Source of the DNA: Salinisphaera sp. G21_0
GTDB taxonomy: Bacteria; Pseudomonadota; Gammaproteobacteria; Pseudomonadales; Endozoicomonadaceae
Length of the DNA: 64,000 nucleotides
Reading direction: 5' to 3'
NCBI RefSeq assembly: GCF_017744115.1
Contig: NZ_JAGHQW010000034.1
Span: forward strand, 1-64,000
Below, piece by piece: positions 48,192-58,069 of this stretch (its first letter is position 1; the number at the start of each line of letters is the position of its first letter). Under the pieces are notes generated by a model. That model did not search any database and was not told the origin of the DNA. It saw only the letters and a program-made list of their open reading frames with translations. Position numbers and translations under genes: made by a program.

Positions 48192-49388
48192 ATGGAACAG
48201 ACATGGCGCTGGTACGGCCCTAAAGACCCGGTCACCATTCGTGACATTATGCAGACCGGAGCAACCGGTATTGTTTCGGCACTGCATCACATTGCCAATG
48301 GTGAAGTATGGAGTGTTGAGGAAATTGAAAAGCGCAAGCGGGAAATTGAGTGGGATGAGGAACAAGGCCGTCCTACCGGATTGCGCTGGTCGGTGGTTGA
48401 GAGTGTGCCGGTCTCCGAAGACATCAAAAAACGGACCGGTGACTTTGCACGTCATCTGAAAAACTACGCCACGACCATTCGCAATCTGGGTACCTGTGGC
48501 ATTGATGTGGTGTGCTACAACTTTATGCCAGTGCTGGATTGGACCCGTACCGACCTTGCTTATGAAGTAAGAGACGGAAGTCGTGCGCTTCGCTTTGACC
48601 GCTACGAGTTTGCAGCATTTGAACTGTATGTTCTGAAGCGCCCGGGGGCGGAAGTGGATTACAGCGAAGAAGAGCAGGCCAGGGCCAAAGAACGCTTTGC
48701 GACCATGACCGAAGCAGATATCCAGCGCCTGACCAAAAACCTGATTGCCGGCTTGCCCGGTGCAGAAGAAGGTTACACCCTGGAGCAGTTCCAGCAGGCG
48801 CTGGACAGCTACGCGCACATTGATGCCGAAGGCCTGCGCCAGCACCTGTCTGCCTTCCTGCGTGAAGTCGTACCTGCAGCGGAAGAAGCTGGCGTACGTC
48901 TGTGCATTCACCCGGATGACCCACCCTGGGCGATCCTGGGTCTGCCACGCATTGCCAGCACAGAAGACGACTTTATTCGTATTACCCAGGCAGTAGATAG
49001 CATATATAACGGCATTACTTTCTGCACCGGCTCACTCAGCCCACGGGAAGATAATGATCTGCCGGGTATGGTTGAGCGTCTGGGCAGCCGTATTCACTTT
49101 GTCCACCTGCGCAGTGTGGAGCGGGAAGACGATGGCAGTTTCTATGAAGCCAACCATCTGGAAGGCATGGCCAACCTGTACGACGTTACTCGTGCACTGG
49201 TTATGGAGCAGCGTCGTCGTAAGGCTGAAGGTCGGGTAGACTGCATGATCCCCATGCGTCCTGACCACGGTCATCAGATGCTGGACGATCTTAACAAGGA
49301 AACCAACCCGGGCTACTCCTGCATTGGCCGTATGCGTGGCCTTGCCGAACTTCGTGGCCTGATGATGGGCATTGAACGGAGCCTGTAA
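48192..49388 (+). CDS. uxuA: Mannonate dehydratase
   Basis: Dehydrates D-mannonate to 2-keto-3-deoxygluconate; a TIM-barrel metalloenzyme. 398 residues including [69 protein letters not shown] and [13 protein letters not shown], which hold the metal ligands. The stop overlaps the kdgK start (TAATG). Confidence 0.97.
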   Translation: MEQTWRWYGPKDPVTIRDIMQTGATGIVSALHHIANGEVWSVEEIEKRKREIEWDEEQGRPTGLRWSVVESVPVSEDIKKRTGDFARHLKNYATTIRNLGTCGIDVVCYNFMPVLDWTRTDLAYEVRDGSRALRFDRYEFAAFELYVLKRPGAEVDYSEEEQARAKERFATMTEADIQRLTKNLIAGLPGAEEGYTLEQFQQALDSYAHIDAEGLRQHLSAFLREVVPAAEEAGVRLCIHPDDPPWAILGLPRIASTEDDFIRITQAVDSIYNGITFCTGSLSPREDNDLPGMVERLGSRIHFVHLRSVEREDDGSFYEANHLEGMANLYDVTRALVMEQRRRKAEGRVDCMIPMRPDHGHQMLDDLNKETNPGYSCIGRMRGLAELRGLMMGIERSL

Positions 49389-50347
49389 TGATCAGTCAGA
49401 CAGCCCATGCTGTGCGTGTCGCCTGTATTGGCGAGTGCATGGTGGAGCTGTCACCTGCAGAGAATGGCCTGTTCAAACAGGCCTTTGCCGGCGACACGCT
49501 CAATACCGCTATCTATATAGCCCGAACCGCAGCACACGCGATTGATACCAGCTATATCACCGCCATTGGCAAAGATAGCTTCAGTGATCGCATGATTGAT
49601 TTTTTCCAGAGTGAGAAGATCAATTGCCAATGGATTTCACGGCTACCCGAAAAAGTACCGGGCCTGTATGCCATTGAACTGGACGCCTATGGAGAGCGCA
49701 GTTTCAGTTACTGGAGAAGCGATTCTGCTGCCAGGGCGTTATTCAGCCATGGTCTTACACCGGCACAGCGTTCTGAACTGGCGGAATCATTCGACCTCTA
49801 CTACCTGTCAGGTATCAGTCTGGCTATTTTGGATGAAGGTAGCCGGGAACTGCTGAAAAAAACCCTGACCAGAGCCAGAGAGCGAGGCGCAAAGGTCGCT
49901 TTCGACAGCAACTATCGGCCACGTCTCTGGTCGTCCAGAGAACAGGCCCAGTCAGTGACCAACGAGTTTCTTGCGTTAACCGATATCGCGCTGGTTACCT
50001 TTGATGACGAGCAGGCACTGTTTGGCGATCAGTCTATTACCGACACCAGAAATCGACTGTCTTCTATTCAGGAAGTGGTGATTAAACAGGGTGGTGATGG
50101 CTGCAGCATCATTGTTAACCAGGCATTGTCCTTTGTACCGGCCTCAGTTGTCAGTCAGATCGTAGATACCACATCCGCCGGTGACTCCTTCAATGGTGGT
50201 TATCTTGCCCGCAGAATGTCAGGCGATGTACCGGAAACCGCAGCCGCTTTTGCCCACCGTCTGGCGGCAAGTGTCATACAGTACAAAGGCGCTATCATCC
50301 CCACATCTGTTACCTCCCGATTATTGGAACAAACACAGTCATGTTAA
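49388..50347 (+). CDS. kdgK: 2-keto-3-deoxygluconate kinase
   Basis: A PfkB-family sugar kinase of 319 residues that phosphorylates KDG to KDPG. VACIGECMVELSP and FAGDTLNTAIYIAR at the start, and the C-terminal DTTSAGDSFNGGYLARR with the catalytic Asp of the xAGD motif, are visible. Coupled to uxuA upstream and overlapping kdgA by 7 bp downstream. Confidence 0.95.
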   Translation: MISQTAHAVRVACIGECMVELSPAENGLFKQAFAGDTLNTAIYIARTAAHAIDTSYITAIGKDSFSDRMIDFFQSEKINCQWISRLPEKVPGLYAIELDAYGERSFSYWRSDSAARALFSHGLTPAQRSELAESFDLYYLSGISLAILDEGSRELLKKTLTRARERGAKVAFDSNYRPRLWSSREQAQSVTNEFLALTDIALVTFDDEQALFGDQSITDTRNRLSSIQEVVIKQGGDGCSIIVNQALSFVPASVVSQIVDTTSAGDSFNGGYLARRMSGDVPETAAAFAHRLAASVIQYKGAIIPTSVTSRLLEQTQSC

Positions 50348-50961
50348 CCGCCCGTGATGTTTTAAACCGTGCTTTTCCCGTCATGCCCGTGATGGTGATC
50401 GACGACATTGACCAGGCTCTGCCCATGGCCAGAGCCCTGTACGATGGCGGTATCTCGGTATTTGAGGTGACACTGCGCAGCGAGTGTGCCGTTGCAGCGA
50501 TTCAACGGATTAAACAGGAGATGCCTGACTGTTTGGTGGGTGCCGGTACGGTGGTGAACCCGGAACAATTACTGGCCGTTCATCAGGCCGGTGCCGATTT
50601 TGTTATTTCTCCGGGTGCGACCCCCGCGCTTCTTGCGGCGTCCAGAGAGCAAAATATCCTGTTATTGCCTGGTGTATCTTCTCCGTCAGAGGTTATGCAG
50701 GCCCTTGATTATGGGTTCGATGTATTGAAGTTGTTCCCGGCAGAAGCCGTAGGTGGACAATCTATGTTAAAATCTCTGGCTGGCCCGTTTCCTCAGGTGA
50801 CCTTTTGTCCTACCGGAGGCATTAATCCGGAAAACTACCAGGATTATCTGGCACTGGATAATGTTCTGTGCGTCGGTGGTTCCTGGCTGGTACCTAAATC
50901 GGTGGTTGAAAGTGGCAACTGGAGGGAAATAACGTTGTTAGCTAAACAGTTGGCACGCTGA
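50341..50961 (+). CDS. kdgA: KDPG aldolase
   Basis: Splits 2-keto-3-deoxy-6-phosphogluconate into pyruvate and glyceraldehyde-3-phosphate, finishing the route. 206 residues of the class I KDPG/KHG aldolase family: GISVFEVTLRSECAVAAI, VGAGTVVNPEQL, the Schiff-base lysine in DVLKLFPAEAVGG, and FCPTGGINPENYQDYL. Orthologous to eda. Confidence 0.95.
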   Translation: MLTARDVLNRAFPVMPVMVIDDIDQALPMARALYDGGISVFEVTLRSECAVAAIQRIKQEMPDCLVGAGTVVNPEQLLAVHQAGADFVISPGATPALLAASREQNILLLPGVSSPSEVMQALDYGFDVLKLFPAEAVGGQSMLKSLAGPFPQVTFCPTGGINPENYQDYLALDNVLCVGGSWLVPKSVVESGNWREITLLAKQLAR

Positions 50962-50966
50962 TTCCC

Positions 50967-50995
50967 TACCGCAATACTTCTCGGGTATTGCGGTA
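50967..50995 (+). promoter_or_regulatory. Hairpin between kdgA and uxuR
   Basis: TACCGCAATAC and GTATTGCGGTA form a perfect 11-bp stem with a 7-base loop. No T-run follows, so it may be a weak terminator or attenuator lowering uxuR relative to the enzymes. It also covers a TTG codon at 50988, making that start unlikely. Confidence 0.5.
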
Positions 50996-51035
50996 TAAAA
51001 TAAACCAACAGACTCAAAAAGTGGCACAAAACCCA

Positions 51036-51806
51036 ATGCTTGTCCTGTCAGAACCCAAGCGGCTATATCAGAAAATTGGACGTGATATCCGCCAGCAGAT
51101 TATTGATGGTGTCTACGCGGTAGGCAGCCGCCTGCCGGCTGAACGGGATATTGCAACCATGCTCAATGTCAGCCGCACTATTGTACGTGAAGCGCTGATT
51201 ATGCTCGAACTGGAAGGTCTGATTGAAGTGCGTAAAGGCTCAGGCATTCATGTTATCGCCAGTGAACGTAACCAGCCTGCCACCGCATCCGACGACCACG
51301 ATCTCGTCAGTGCCAATGACGTTGGCCCATTTGAGCTACTGCAGGCAAGGCAGCTCATCGAAAGCCATGTCGCGGCATTTGCAGCAACACAGCTGAATAA
51401 AACCAACCTGCAAAACATGAAAGCGGCTCTCGAACTGGAGAAAAAGGAAATTCGCCAGGGTATCAATAGTGGCAAGGGTGACGAGCTTTTCCATATTGCA
51501 GTCGCTGAAGCCACCCAGAACAGTGTGCTGGTTGCCTTAACCCAGCAACTCTGGGATATCCGCAAAAACAGCGCCATGTGGAAACGTCTCCATGAATGGA
51601 TTGATAAGGTAGACTATCTTGAAGAGTGGGTAAACGATCATGAAAGGATTATTGAGGCTTTATCCCAGCGCAAATCGGAAGCGGCACGGGATGCCATGTG
51701 GCAACATCTTGAGAATGTAAAAACCACACTCCTGCGGGTTTCTGACAATACTGAAGACTCTTTTGATCGCTTTCTGTTTGACTACAGTCCATCCGTGATT
51801 TCTTAA
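51036..51806 (+). CDS. uxuR: GntR-family repressor of the glucuronate genes (UxuR/ExuR-like)
   Basis: 256 residues from ATG 51036, matching E. coli UxuR (257). The winged helix shows RLPAERDIATMLNVSRTIVR followed by EALIMLELEGLIEVRKGSGI. The FCD ligand domain contains DVGPFELLQARQLIESHVAAF and MWQHLENVK near the end. It presumably binds the operator at uxaC and is released by fructuronate or glucuronate. Longer frames to 50988 have poor starts. Confidence 0.92.
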   Translation: MLVLSEPKRLYQKIGRDIRQQIIDGVYAVGSRLPAERDIATMLNVSRTIVREALIMLELEGLIEVRKGSGIHVIASERNQPATASDDHDLVSANDVGPFELLQARQLIESHVAAFAATQLNKTNLQNMKAALELEKKEIRQGINSGKGDELFHIAVAEATQNSVLVALTQQLWDIRKNSAMWKRLHEWIDKVDYLEEWVNDHERIIEALSQRKSEAARDAMWQHLENVKTTLLRVSDNTEDSFDRFLFDYSPSVIS

Positions 51807-51895
51807 CAAAGACACAAAGGTTTTCCCGGGTTTGTCTGAGCTACACTCAGCAAACAGAAGATTTCCTTTGTGCCTTCGTGTCTTTGTGGTTCAAG
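51807..51895. repeat. Imperfect long hairpin of the CACAAAG type after uxuR
   Basis: ACAAAGACACAAAGG on the left pairs with CCTTTGTGCCTTCGTGTCTT on the right around about 45 bases. Related in base composition and motif to the hairpin cores of MITE families A and B, but without their terminal repeats. It may double as the terminator of the uxu operon. Confidence 0.6.
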
Positions 51896-51990
51896 GCTTT
51901 TATAACTTTTGCAATCCTCTCCCCTTGGGAATGCACACCAAACCTCTCAGCAAACGACCACCGAAAGAAAGCCCTACCCAAGATAAACAT

Positions 51991-52032
51991 CTGATTTAAA
52001 TCAATATTAAGAAAAAACTCTTATTTTATACT
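51991..52032 (+). promoter_or_regulatory. FNR-type class II promoter for the ABC importer operon
   Basis: CTGATTTAAATCAA (51991-52004) matches the FNR consensus at 9 of 10 defined bases. TATACT at 52027-52032 is a good -10, giving a start near 52039 with the box centre at about -41.5. About 180 bp of leader then precede the first gene. Confidence 0.6.
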
Positions 52033-52217
52033 CGCTGAGCGGTATTTTTTCTTGAATTTTCTTTATAAGCATTCGTGTCGGTATATCGGCAATTCTTGAA
52101 TGGCTACTGATAAAGCCCGGGAGCCTGGCAACACGACGACTGATGCATAAACATGCACCAGGGCTTATATAGTTAGCAGTTCCATATCATAAATTAGAAA
52201 TATTGATGGGCTTAGTG

Positions 52218-53735
52218 ATGATAAAAGCAGTAAAAGCTGCCATAGCCGTCGGCATGGCAGTTGTCCTTTCCGCTTGCGGGGGAGCAGAAGAAGCAGTCAA
52301 GATGAAAGACACGCTGGTGGTTGGCCAGGGTGCAGATGCCAAGACTCTTGACCCTCATGCCACCAATGACCAGCCTTCTTCCCGGGTGGCGGTTCAGATT
52401 TACAGCCAGCTGGTTGAGACAGACAAGGACATGAATATCGTGCCTGGTCTGGCTGAATCCTGGAAAAGTCTGGATGACAAAACCACTCAGTTTACGCTGA
52501 GAAAAGGTGTCAAATTCCATAATGGTGAAGAACTGAAGGCATCTGACGTTAAATTCACACTGGAAGCCATGATCGCTTCGCCAACGGTGGCTCATATCGT
52601 CAACTCCATCAGCACTGTAGAAGTAGTTGATGACTACACGGTGAACGTCATCACCAAAGAGCCTTTTGGTCCTCTGCTTTATCATCTCACGCACACTGCT
52701 GCGTCCATTCTGAATGAGAAAGCCGTTAAAGCGGCGGGTGACAGCTATGGCCAGAAACCAGTGGGAACCGGACCATACCAGTTTGTTGACTGGGCTGTGG
52801 GTGATCGCATAACGCTGAAAGCCTTCGATAATTACTACGGTGGCAAACAGGAAATTCCTAACGTTATCTTCCGTAATATTCCTGAAGGCACTAACCGTGC
52901 CATCGCTTTGGAAACCGGAGAAATCGATATCGGTTATGACCTTGAACCTATCGACAAAGACACGGTTCGCAGTAAGGACAACCTGGCACTGGTGGAAGAA
53001 GAGTCGTTCTCTGTTGCCTACCTGGGCTTCAACACCAAAAAAGCACCCTACGACAATGTGAAAGTACGTCAGGCGATTTCTTATGCCATCAATGCGGATG
53101 ACATTGTCGAAGCGGTGCTGATGGGTGCCGGTTCCCCGTCAAGCTCACCGATTGGTCCCAAGGTATTTGGATTCAACCCGAATATTGAAAGATACAAGCA
53201 GAACTTTGATAAAGCCCGTGAGCTTCTGACAGAAGCGGGTTATGCCGACGGTTTCAAAACCTCTATCTGGACCAACGACAATCCTACCCGTGTCCAGATC
53301 GCCCAGGTCCTGCAGGCGCAACTGCGTCAGATCGGTATCGATATGTCCATCGAAGTGGTTGAGTGGGGCGCATTCCTGGACGGTACCTCCCGTGGTGACC
53401 ACGACATGTTCATTATGGGCTGGGTAACCGTGACCGGCGATGCTGACTACGGTCTCTATGCACTGTTCAACTCCGCTACCCACGGCGGTGCCGGTAACCG
53501 TTCGTTCTACAGCAATGCAGAGGTGGACCAGCTGCTGAATCAGGCCCGTACTTCTACTGACGCCGGTGAACGAAAAGAGCTGTACGGCAAGATTCAGGTA
53601 ATTCTGCAAAACGAAGTGCCAACATTCTCCATCTATGATCAGTACCAGAACATTGGTATCCAGAAGAATGTGCTTGGCTTCCACATGGCACCTGCGGGCC
53701 ACCACAAAATCAGAGGTGTCCGCTTCCAGGGCTAA
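52218..53735 (+). CDS. Family-5 ABC importer, substrate-binding lipoprotein
   Basis: About 505 residues. A lipoprotein signal ends in VVLSACGG. The SBP_bac_5 fold is shown by LDPHATNDQPSSRVAVQIYS, FTLRKGVKFHNGEELKASDV and GTGPYQFVDW. Closest in style to DppA/GsiB. These proteins bind peptides, glutathione or, in some bacteria, oligosaccharides. ATG 52218 starts the signal peptide; an ATG at 52206 is also possible. First gene of the five-gene importer operon, directly after the glucuronate cluster. Confidence 0.9.
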   Translation: MIKAVKAAIAVGMAVVLSACGGAEEAVKMKDTLVVGQGADAKTLDPHATNDQPSSRVAVQIYSQLVETDKDMNIVPGLAESWKSLDDKTTQFTLRKGVKFHNGEELKASDVKFTLEAMIASPTVAHIVNSISTVEVVDDYTVNVITKEPFGPLLYHLTHTAASILNEKAVKAAGDSYGQKPVGTGPYQFVDWAVGDRITLKAFDNYYGGKQEIPNVIFRNIPEGTNRAIALETGEIDIGYDLEPIDKDTVRSKDNLALVEEESFSVAYLGFNTKKAPYDNVKVRQAISYAINADDIVEAVLMGAGSPSSSPIGPKVFGFNPNIERYKQNFDKARELLTEAGYADGFKTSIWTNDNPTRVQIAQVLQAQLRQIGIDMSIEVVEWGAFLDGTSRGDHDMFIMGWVTVTGDADYGLYALFNSATHGGAGNRSFYSNAEVDQLLNQARTSTDAGERKELYGKIQVILQNEVPTFSIYDQYQNIGIQKNVLGFHMAPAGHHKIRGVRFQG

Positions 53736-53749
53736 TTTGAATCTGACCA

Positions 53750-53775
53750 TCACGCTGCTCTTTCCAGCAGCGTGA
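53750..53775 (+). terminator. Intercistronic hairpin after the binding-protein gene
   Basis: Perfect 10-bp stem TCACGCTGCT/AGCAGCGTGA with a 6-base loop. No strong T-run. Such structures protect the binding-protein message or partly stop transcription, so that the lipoprotein is made in excess of the membrane parts. Confidence 0.65.
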
Positions 53776-53831
53776 GCTTTATGCCCATCAAAACGCTTTA
53801 CCGATGGGCTCAGCCCCTTATCAGGTGAACC

Positions 53832-54758
53832 ATGCATAGATTTATACTCAAAAGGCTATTGCTGCTGATACCCGTGTTACTGGGTGTCTCCCTGCTGGTA
53901 TTTGCCATCATGTCCTTCACCCCCGGCGACCCGGCACAATTGATTCTCGGGGAAAATGCACCGCCTGAAGCAGTGGCCGAATTGCGTGAAGAAATGGGGC
54001 TAAATGATCCGTTTTTGCTGCGTTATGCCCGTTTTGTCGGGAATGCGGCGACGGGTGACCTGGGCCAGTCCTACACCAGTGGCCGAGATGTATTTGATGA
54101 AATTTTTTCCCGATTCCCTAACACGCTGATTCTTGCAGCGCTGGGTGTGGTGATTGCAGTGATTATTGGTATCCCCATCGGGATCATCTCTGCTACACGA
54201 CAGTATTCAATGATCGACAGTGGTTCGATGTTTTTCGCCCTGCTGGGTGTCTCCATGCCCAACTTCTGGCTGGGCTTGATGATGATTCTGTTGTTCTCCG
54301 TCAACCTGGGCTGGGTGCCCTCCGGTGGCTATTCCAGCTGGAGTTCACTGATCATGCCCGCTATCACTCTGGGTACCGGTTCTGCCGCCATTATTACCCG
54401 GATGACCCGTTCCTCCATGCTGGAAGTCATCCGTCAGGATTACATCCGTACCGCCCGCGCCAAAGGTGTGGCTGAGAATGTGGTGATTAACCGCCATGCC
54501 CTGAAAAATGCCCTGATCCCGGTGATCACGGTGATCGGTTTGCAGTTTGGTATGTTGCTCGGCGGTGCGGTACTGACCGAGACCGTGTTCTCCTGGCCAG
54601 GTGTTGGCCGGATGATGGTGGACGCGATTCGCCAGAAAGATGCGCCAACCGTCCTGGGTACCGTGGTATTCCTCGCCACAACGTTCAGTCTGGTCAACCT
54701 GCTGGTGGATCTGCTGTACGGTTTTGTTGACCCTCGTATCAAATCCCAGTACGCCTAA
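53832..54758 (+). CDS. ABC importer permease 1 (DppB type)
   Basis: 308 residues with six membrane helices and the start MHRFILKRLLLLIPVLLGVS typical of DppB/OppB/GsiC. The EAA loop that contacts the ATPases reads YIRTARAKGVAENVVINRHA. Also LNDPFLLRYARFV and FSWPGVGRMMVDAI. Followed 12 bp later by the second permease. Confidence 0.93.
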   Translation: MHRFILKRLLLLIPVLLGVSLLVFAIMSFTPGDPAQLILGENAPPEAVAELREEMGLNDPFLLRYARFVGNAATGDLGQSYTSGRDVFDEIFSRFPNTLILAALGVVIAVIIGIPIGIISATRQYSMIDSGSMFFALLGVSMPNFWLGLMMILLFSVNLGWVPSGGYSSWSSLIMPAITLGTGSAAIITRMTRSSMLEVIRQDYIRTARAKGVAENVVINRHALKNALIPVITVIGLQFGMLLGGAVLTETVFSWPGVGRMMVDAIRQKDAPTVLGTVVFLATTFSLVNLLVDLLYGFVDPRIKSQYA

Positions 54759-54770
54759 GGAGCAAGAATC

Positions 54771-55691
54771 ATGTCTCAGGAAATGACGCTGGATCCGGTA
54801 CAGGGTCAGCTGGATAAGAGCCCGGCAAAAGGGGCACCGAAGAAACGCAGCCAGTGGTTAGAAGTCTGGCATCGTCTAAAGCGTGACAAAATGGCCATGC
54901 TGGGTCTGTTTATCATCACCCTGGTGGTGCTGGCGGCCATCTTTGCAGATCTGATTGCAGACTATGAGACGGTGGTCATTGCCCAGAATCTTGCTGATCG
55001 ACTGCAGGGACCCAGTGCCCAGTACTGGCTGGGAACCGATGAGTTTGGTCGGGATATTTTTGCCCGGATCATTCACGGCACCCGGGTCTCTCTGATGGTG
55101 GGTGTACTCTCTGTGGCCATCGCCATTGTCATGGGCGGCGGACTCGGTGCGGTGGCCGGTTACTACGGCGGCAAGATAGATAACGTTATCATGCGGGTGA
55201 TGGATATCTTCCTGGCCGTACCCAGTATTCTGTTGGCCATTGCCATTGTTTCCGCTCTCGGGGCCAACCTGATGAACCTGATGCTGGCCATCGCGATTTC
55301 CAGCGTTCCTACTTACGCACGTGTGGTGCGAGCATCCGTGCTGACCATTCGTGACCAGGAATTTATCGAAGCCGCCCGGGCTATTGGTGCCAGCGATCTG
55401 CGGATTATTTTCCGCCATATCATTCCTAACTGTTTGTCGCCGGTCATTGTACAGGGTGCGCTGGGAGTGGCGGGTGCCATTTTGTCCACAGCGGGTTTGA
55501 GCTTTATTGGTCTTGGTATTCAGCCACCCGAACCGGAGTGGGGGGCGATGCTTGCCGGTGGTCGTCAGTATCTGCGCCATGCATGGCATGTGACTACTTT
55601 CCCGGGTCTGACCATTATGATCACGATTCTTGCCCTGAATCTGCTGGGTGATGGTCTTCGTGATGCCCTTGATCCACGACTGAAACATTAA
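54771..55691 (+). CDS. ABC importer permease 2 (DppC type)
   Basis: 306 residues of the DppC/OppC/GsiD type. N-terminal cytoplasmic part (WLEVWHRLKRDKMAMLGLF), LGTDEFGRDIFARIIHGTRV, and the EAA loop EFIEAARAIGASDLRIIFRH. Ends with GDGLRDALDPRLK. Pairs with the upstream permease to form the pore. Confidence 0.94.
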   Translation: MSQEMTLDPVQGQLDKSPAKGAPKKRSQWLEVWHRLKRDKMAMLGLFIITLVVLAAIFADLIADYETVVIAQNLADRLQGPSAQYWLGTDEFGRDIFARIIHGTRVSLMVGVLSVAIAIVMGGGLGAVAGYYGGKIDNVIMRVMDIFLAVPSILLAIAIVSALGANLMNLMLAIAISSVPTYARVVRASVLTIRDQEFIEAARAIGASDLRIIFRHIIPNCLSPVIVQGALGVAGAILSTAGLSFIGLGIQPPEPEWGAMLAGGRQYLRHAWHVTTFPGLTIMITILALNLLGDGLRDALDPRLKH

Positions 55692-55720
55692 CAGGCCCTA
55701 CGTTCTATTAGAGAAATGCT

Positions 55721-56737
55721 ATGACAGAACAAGCAAACAAACAGGATCTGTTGTCTATAGAAGACCTCAGCATCGTGTATGAAGTGGATGGTGAAACCAC
55801 CTACGCGGTCAACGGCTTGAATATCAGTCTGAAGCGGGGGGAAACTCTTGGTTTGATCGGAGAAACCGGTGCCGGCAAAACGACAACGGCTCTGGGTATT
55901 ATGGGCCTGGTGCCTAACCCTCCGGGTCGAATTGTCAGTGGTAAAGTGGTCTTTGATGGTGAAGACCTGCTGCAAATGCCCAAAGAGAAAATGCGTGGCG
56001 TTCGGGGTAATCGGATTTCCATGATTTTCCAGGATCCCATGACCTCTCTGAACCCGGTGATGACGGTTGGGGAGCAGATTGCCGAAGTGATCCTTATCCA
56101 CGAAGGCGTCAGCAAAAAAGAGTCTTGCCGAAAAGCTGGCGAAATGCTGGAGATGGTGGGTATTCCGGCGGCCCGGGCGGGGGACTTTCCGCACCAGTTT
56201 TCTGGCGGTATGAAACAACGGGTAGTGATTGCCATTGCTCTTGCCTGTAACCCGGACCTGCTGATCGCTGATGAGCCGACCACGGCACTGGATGTCACCA
56301 TTCAGGCCCAGGTACTGGATCTGATGAAAGATCTGAAAAGCCGTTACAACACCGCGATGATTCTGATCACTCACGACCTGGGGGTCGTTGCCCAGGTGTG
56401 CGACAAAGTGGCGATTATGTACGCCGGTGAAGTGGTGGAGAGTGGTGATATTCGCGATGTGTATGAAAATACCAAACATCCTTACACCAGAGGGCTGTTT
56501 GGTTCGATTCCCGATCTCGATCACTCGGTTGGACGACTGAACCCCATTAAAGGCATGATGCCGGATCCAACGGACCCACCGTCCGGTTGCAAGTTCCATC
56601 CCCGTTGTCCGGATGCAACAGCAACCTGTGCGGCCTCAGAACCGGAACCGGTTTTGACGGAAACCGGCCATGTTGCCCGCTGTCTTATGTTGCAGTCAAT
56701 GGTAGAACAAACAGACGTTAACAGGGTGCAGGGGTAA
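55721..56737 (+). CDS. ABC importer ATPase 1 (DppD type)
   Basis: 338 residues. Walker [10 protein letters not shown], signature [13 protein letters not shown], Walker [14 protein letters not shown]-loop LITHDLG. The C-terminal oligopeptide/dipeptide ATPase extension carries [14 protein letters not shown], which in this family binds a [4Fe-4S] cluster. Starts 29 bp after the second permease. Confidence 0.95.
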   Translation: MTEQANKQDLLSIEDLSIVYEVDGETTYAVNGLNISLKRGETLGLIGETGAGKTTTALGIMGLVPNPPGRIVSGKVVFDGEDLLQMPKEKMRGVRGNRISMIFQDPMTSLNPVMTVGEQIAEVILIHEGVSKKESCRKAGEMLEMVGIPAARAGDFPHQFSGGMKQRVVIAIALACNPDLLIADEPTTALDVTIQAQVLDLMKDLKSRYNTAMILITHDLGVVAQVCDKVAIMYAGEVVESGDIRDVYENTKHPYTRGLFGSIPDLDHSVGRLNPIKGMMPDPTDPPSGCKFHPRCPDATATCAASEPEPVLTETGHVARCLMLQSMVEQTDVNRVQG

Positions 56738-56741
56738 GGTT

Positions 56742-57737
56742 ATGTCAGACACTATTCTGGAAGTCAGAAACCTCAAAAAATATTTCCCGACCCCCAAAGG
56801 CACCCTTCACGCTGTGGATGGCGTTAACTTTGCCATCAAGAAAGGGAAAACCCTGGGCATTGTCGGTGAGTCCGGTTGCGGTAAGTCCACCACCGGCCGG
56901 GTCATCCTGCGGTTGCTGGAAGCCACCGATGGCGACATCCTGTTTGAAGGGCAGAATATTCGCCACTTCAACAAAGATCAGATGCGGCGACTGCGTGAAG
57001 ATATGCAGATTATCTTCCAGGATCCTTTTGCCTCTTTGAACCCCCGGATGACCGCCAGTGAGATCATTGGTGAACCACTGCTGATTCACAACAAAGTGAA
57101 GAACAAGCAGGAGCTTACTGCACGTGTCGCTGAATTAATGGAGCTGGTTGGCCTAAGCCCTCGACTGGTCAACACTTATCCCCATGAGCTGGACGGTGGT
57201 AGACGGCAGCGTATTGGTATAGCCCGTGCGCTGGCGCTGAAACCAAAGTTCATTATCTGTGATGAGCCGGTATCGGCGCTGGATGTATCCATTCAGGCGC
57301 AGATTCTGAACCTGATGCAGGATCTGCAGGAACAGCTTGGACTCACTTATATTTTCATTACTCACGATTTATCGGTGGTTAAGCATTTCTCCGATGAAAT
57401 CGCGGTTATGTACCTGGGGCAACTGATTGAGAAAGCACCGGCGAGGGATTTGTTCAGCAACCCGACTCACCCTTATACCAGGGCCTTGTTATCGGCTATT
57501 CCTTCGATTCATCTGGACCATAAGATGGAACGTGAAGTGTTGCAGGGCGAAATTACCTCACCCATCAACCCGGCACCTGGCTGTCGCTTTGCGCCCCGTT
57601 GCAAGTATGCAGCACCGGAGTGTACCTCCAGAGAGATTCACCTTAACGAGATCAATGAAGGACACTTTGTTGCCTGTGCCATGGCCGGGGGTGACCCTCT
57701 TGAAATTTATGAGGCGATATTAAGCAGACTGCATTAA
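56742..57737 (+). CDS. ABC importer ATPase 2 (DppF type) with unusual signature
   Basis: 331 residues. Walker [10 protein letters not shown], Walker [16 protein letters not shown]-loop FITHDLS, and C-terminal [14 protein letters not shown]. The ABC signature reads [12 protein letters not shown] where LSGGQ(R/Q)QR is usual, so the key serine is replaced by aspartate; the partner DppD-type subunit keeps FSGGMKQR. Starts 4 bp after its partner. Last gene of the operon. Confidence 0.94.
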   Translation: MSDTILEVRNLKKYFPTPKGTLHAVDGVNFAIKKGKTLGIVGESGCGKSTTGRVILRLLEATDGDILFEGQNIRHFNKDQMRRLREDMQIIFQDPFASLNPRMTASEIIGEPLLIHNKVKNKQELTARVAELMELVGLSPRLVNTYPHELDGGRRQRIGIARALALKPKFIICDEPVSALDVSIQAQILNLMQDLQEQLGLTYIFITHDLSVVKHFSDEIAVMYLGQLIEKAPARDLFSNPTHPYTRALLSAIPSIHLDHKMEREVLQGEITSPINPAPGCRFAPRCKYAAPECTSREIHLNEINEGHFVACAMAGGDPLEIYEAILSRLH

Positions 57738-57831
57738 CGCGCCAAAAAGATACCGGATGACTTCAACTTCTTCTTCGTCAAACCCTGAGAGTTGAAGTTT
57801 GTCTCGGTGTCTTTTGCCGTGAAAGAAAAAT

Positions 57832-57901
57832 TGCCACGGAGACACAGAGGCACGGAGACAAGATAAAGTTTTACCTCTGTTTCTCCGTGCCTCCGTGGCA
57901 A
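57832..57901. repeat. Hairpin of the CCACGGAGACACAGAGG type after the ABC operon
   Basis: TGCCACGGAGACACAGAGGC on the left pairs with GCCTCCGTGGCA on the right through a long stem. It resembles palindromic dispersed repeats common in environmental bacteria. It probably also ends the ABC importer message. The rest of 57738-58069 shows only a short frame (57945-58127) without recognisable content. Confidence 0.6.
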
Positions 57902-58069
57902 ATCTTTCATACCAGAGGGTGACGAACAATCGTCATGAGTATTTGTGACAGCCACGAGCCGTAATCAGGAACAGATGATGGATCAATTTATGGCTAAGGA
58001 ACGTTATTGTTATTTTGTTGTCCTTGATTTCCTTACACCGGCATTCATAAATCAGGCGTGGATGATCAA

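Noticed and set aside
55688-56599. 303-residue minus-strand frame opposite the DppD-type ATPase
   Set aside because: Shadow of an ABC ATPase with all its motifs on the plus strand; the antisense translation is rich in His/Gln/Asn and without family signs.
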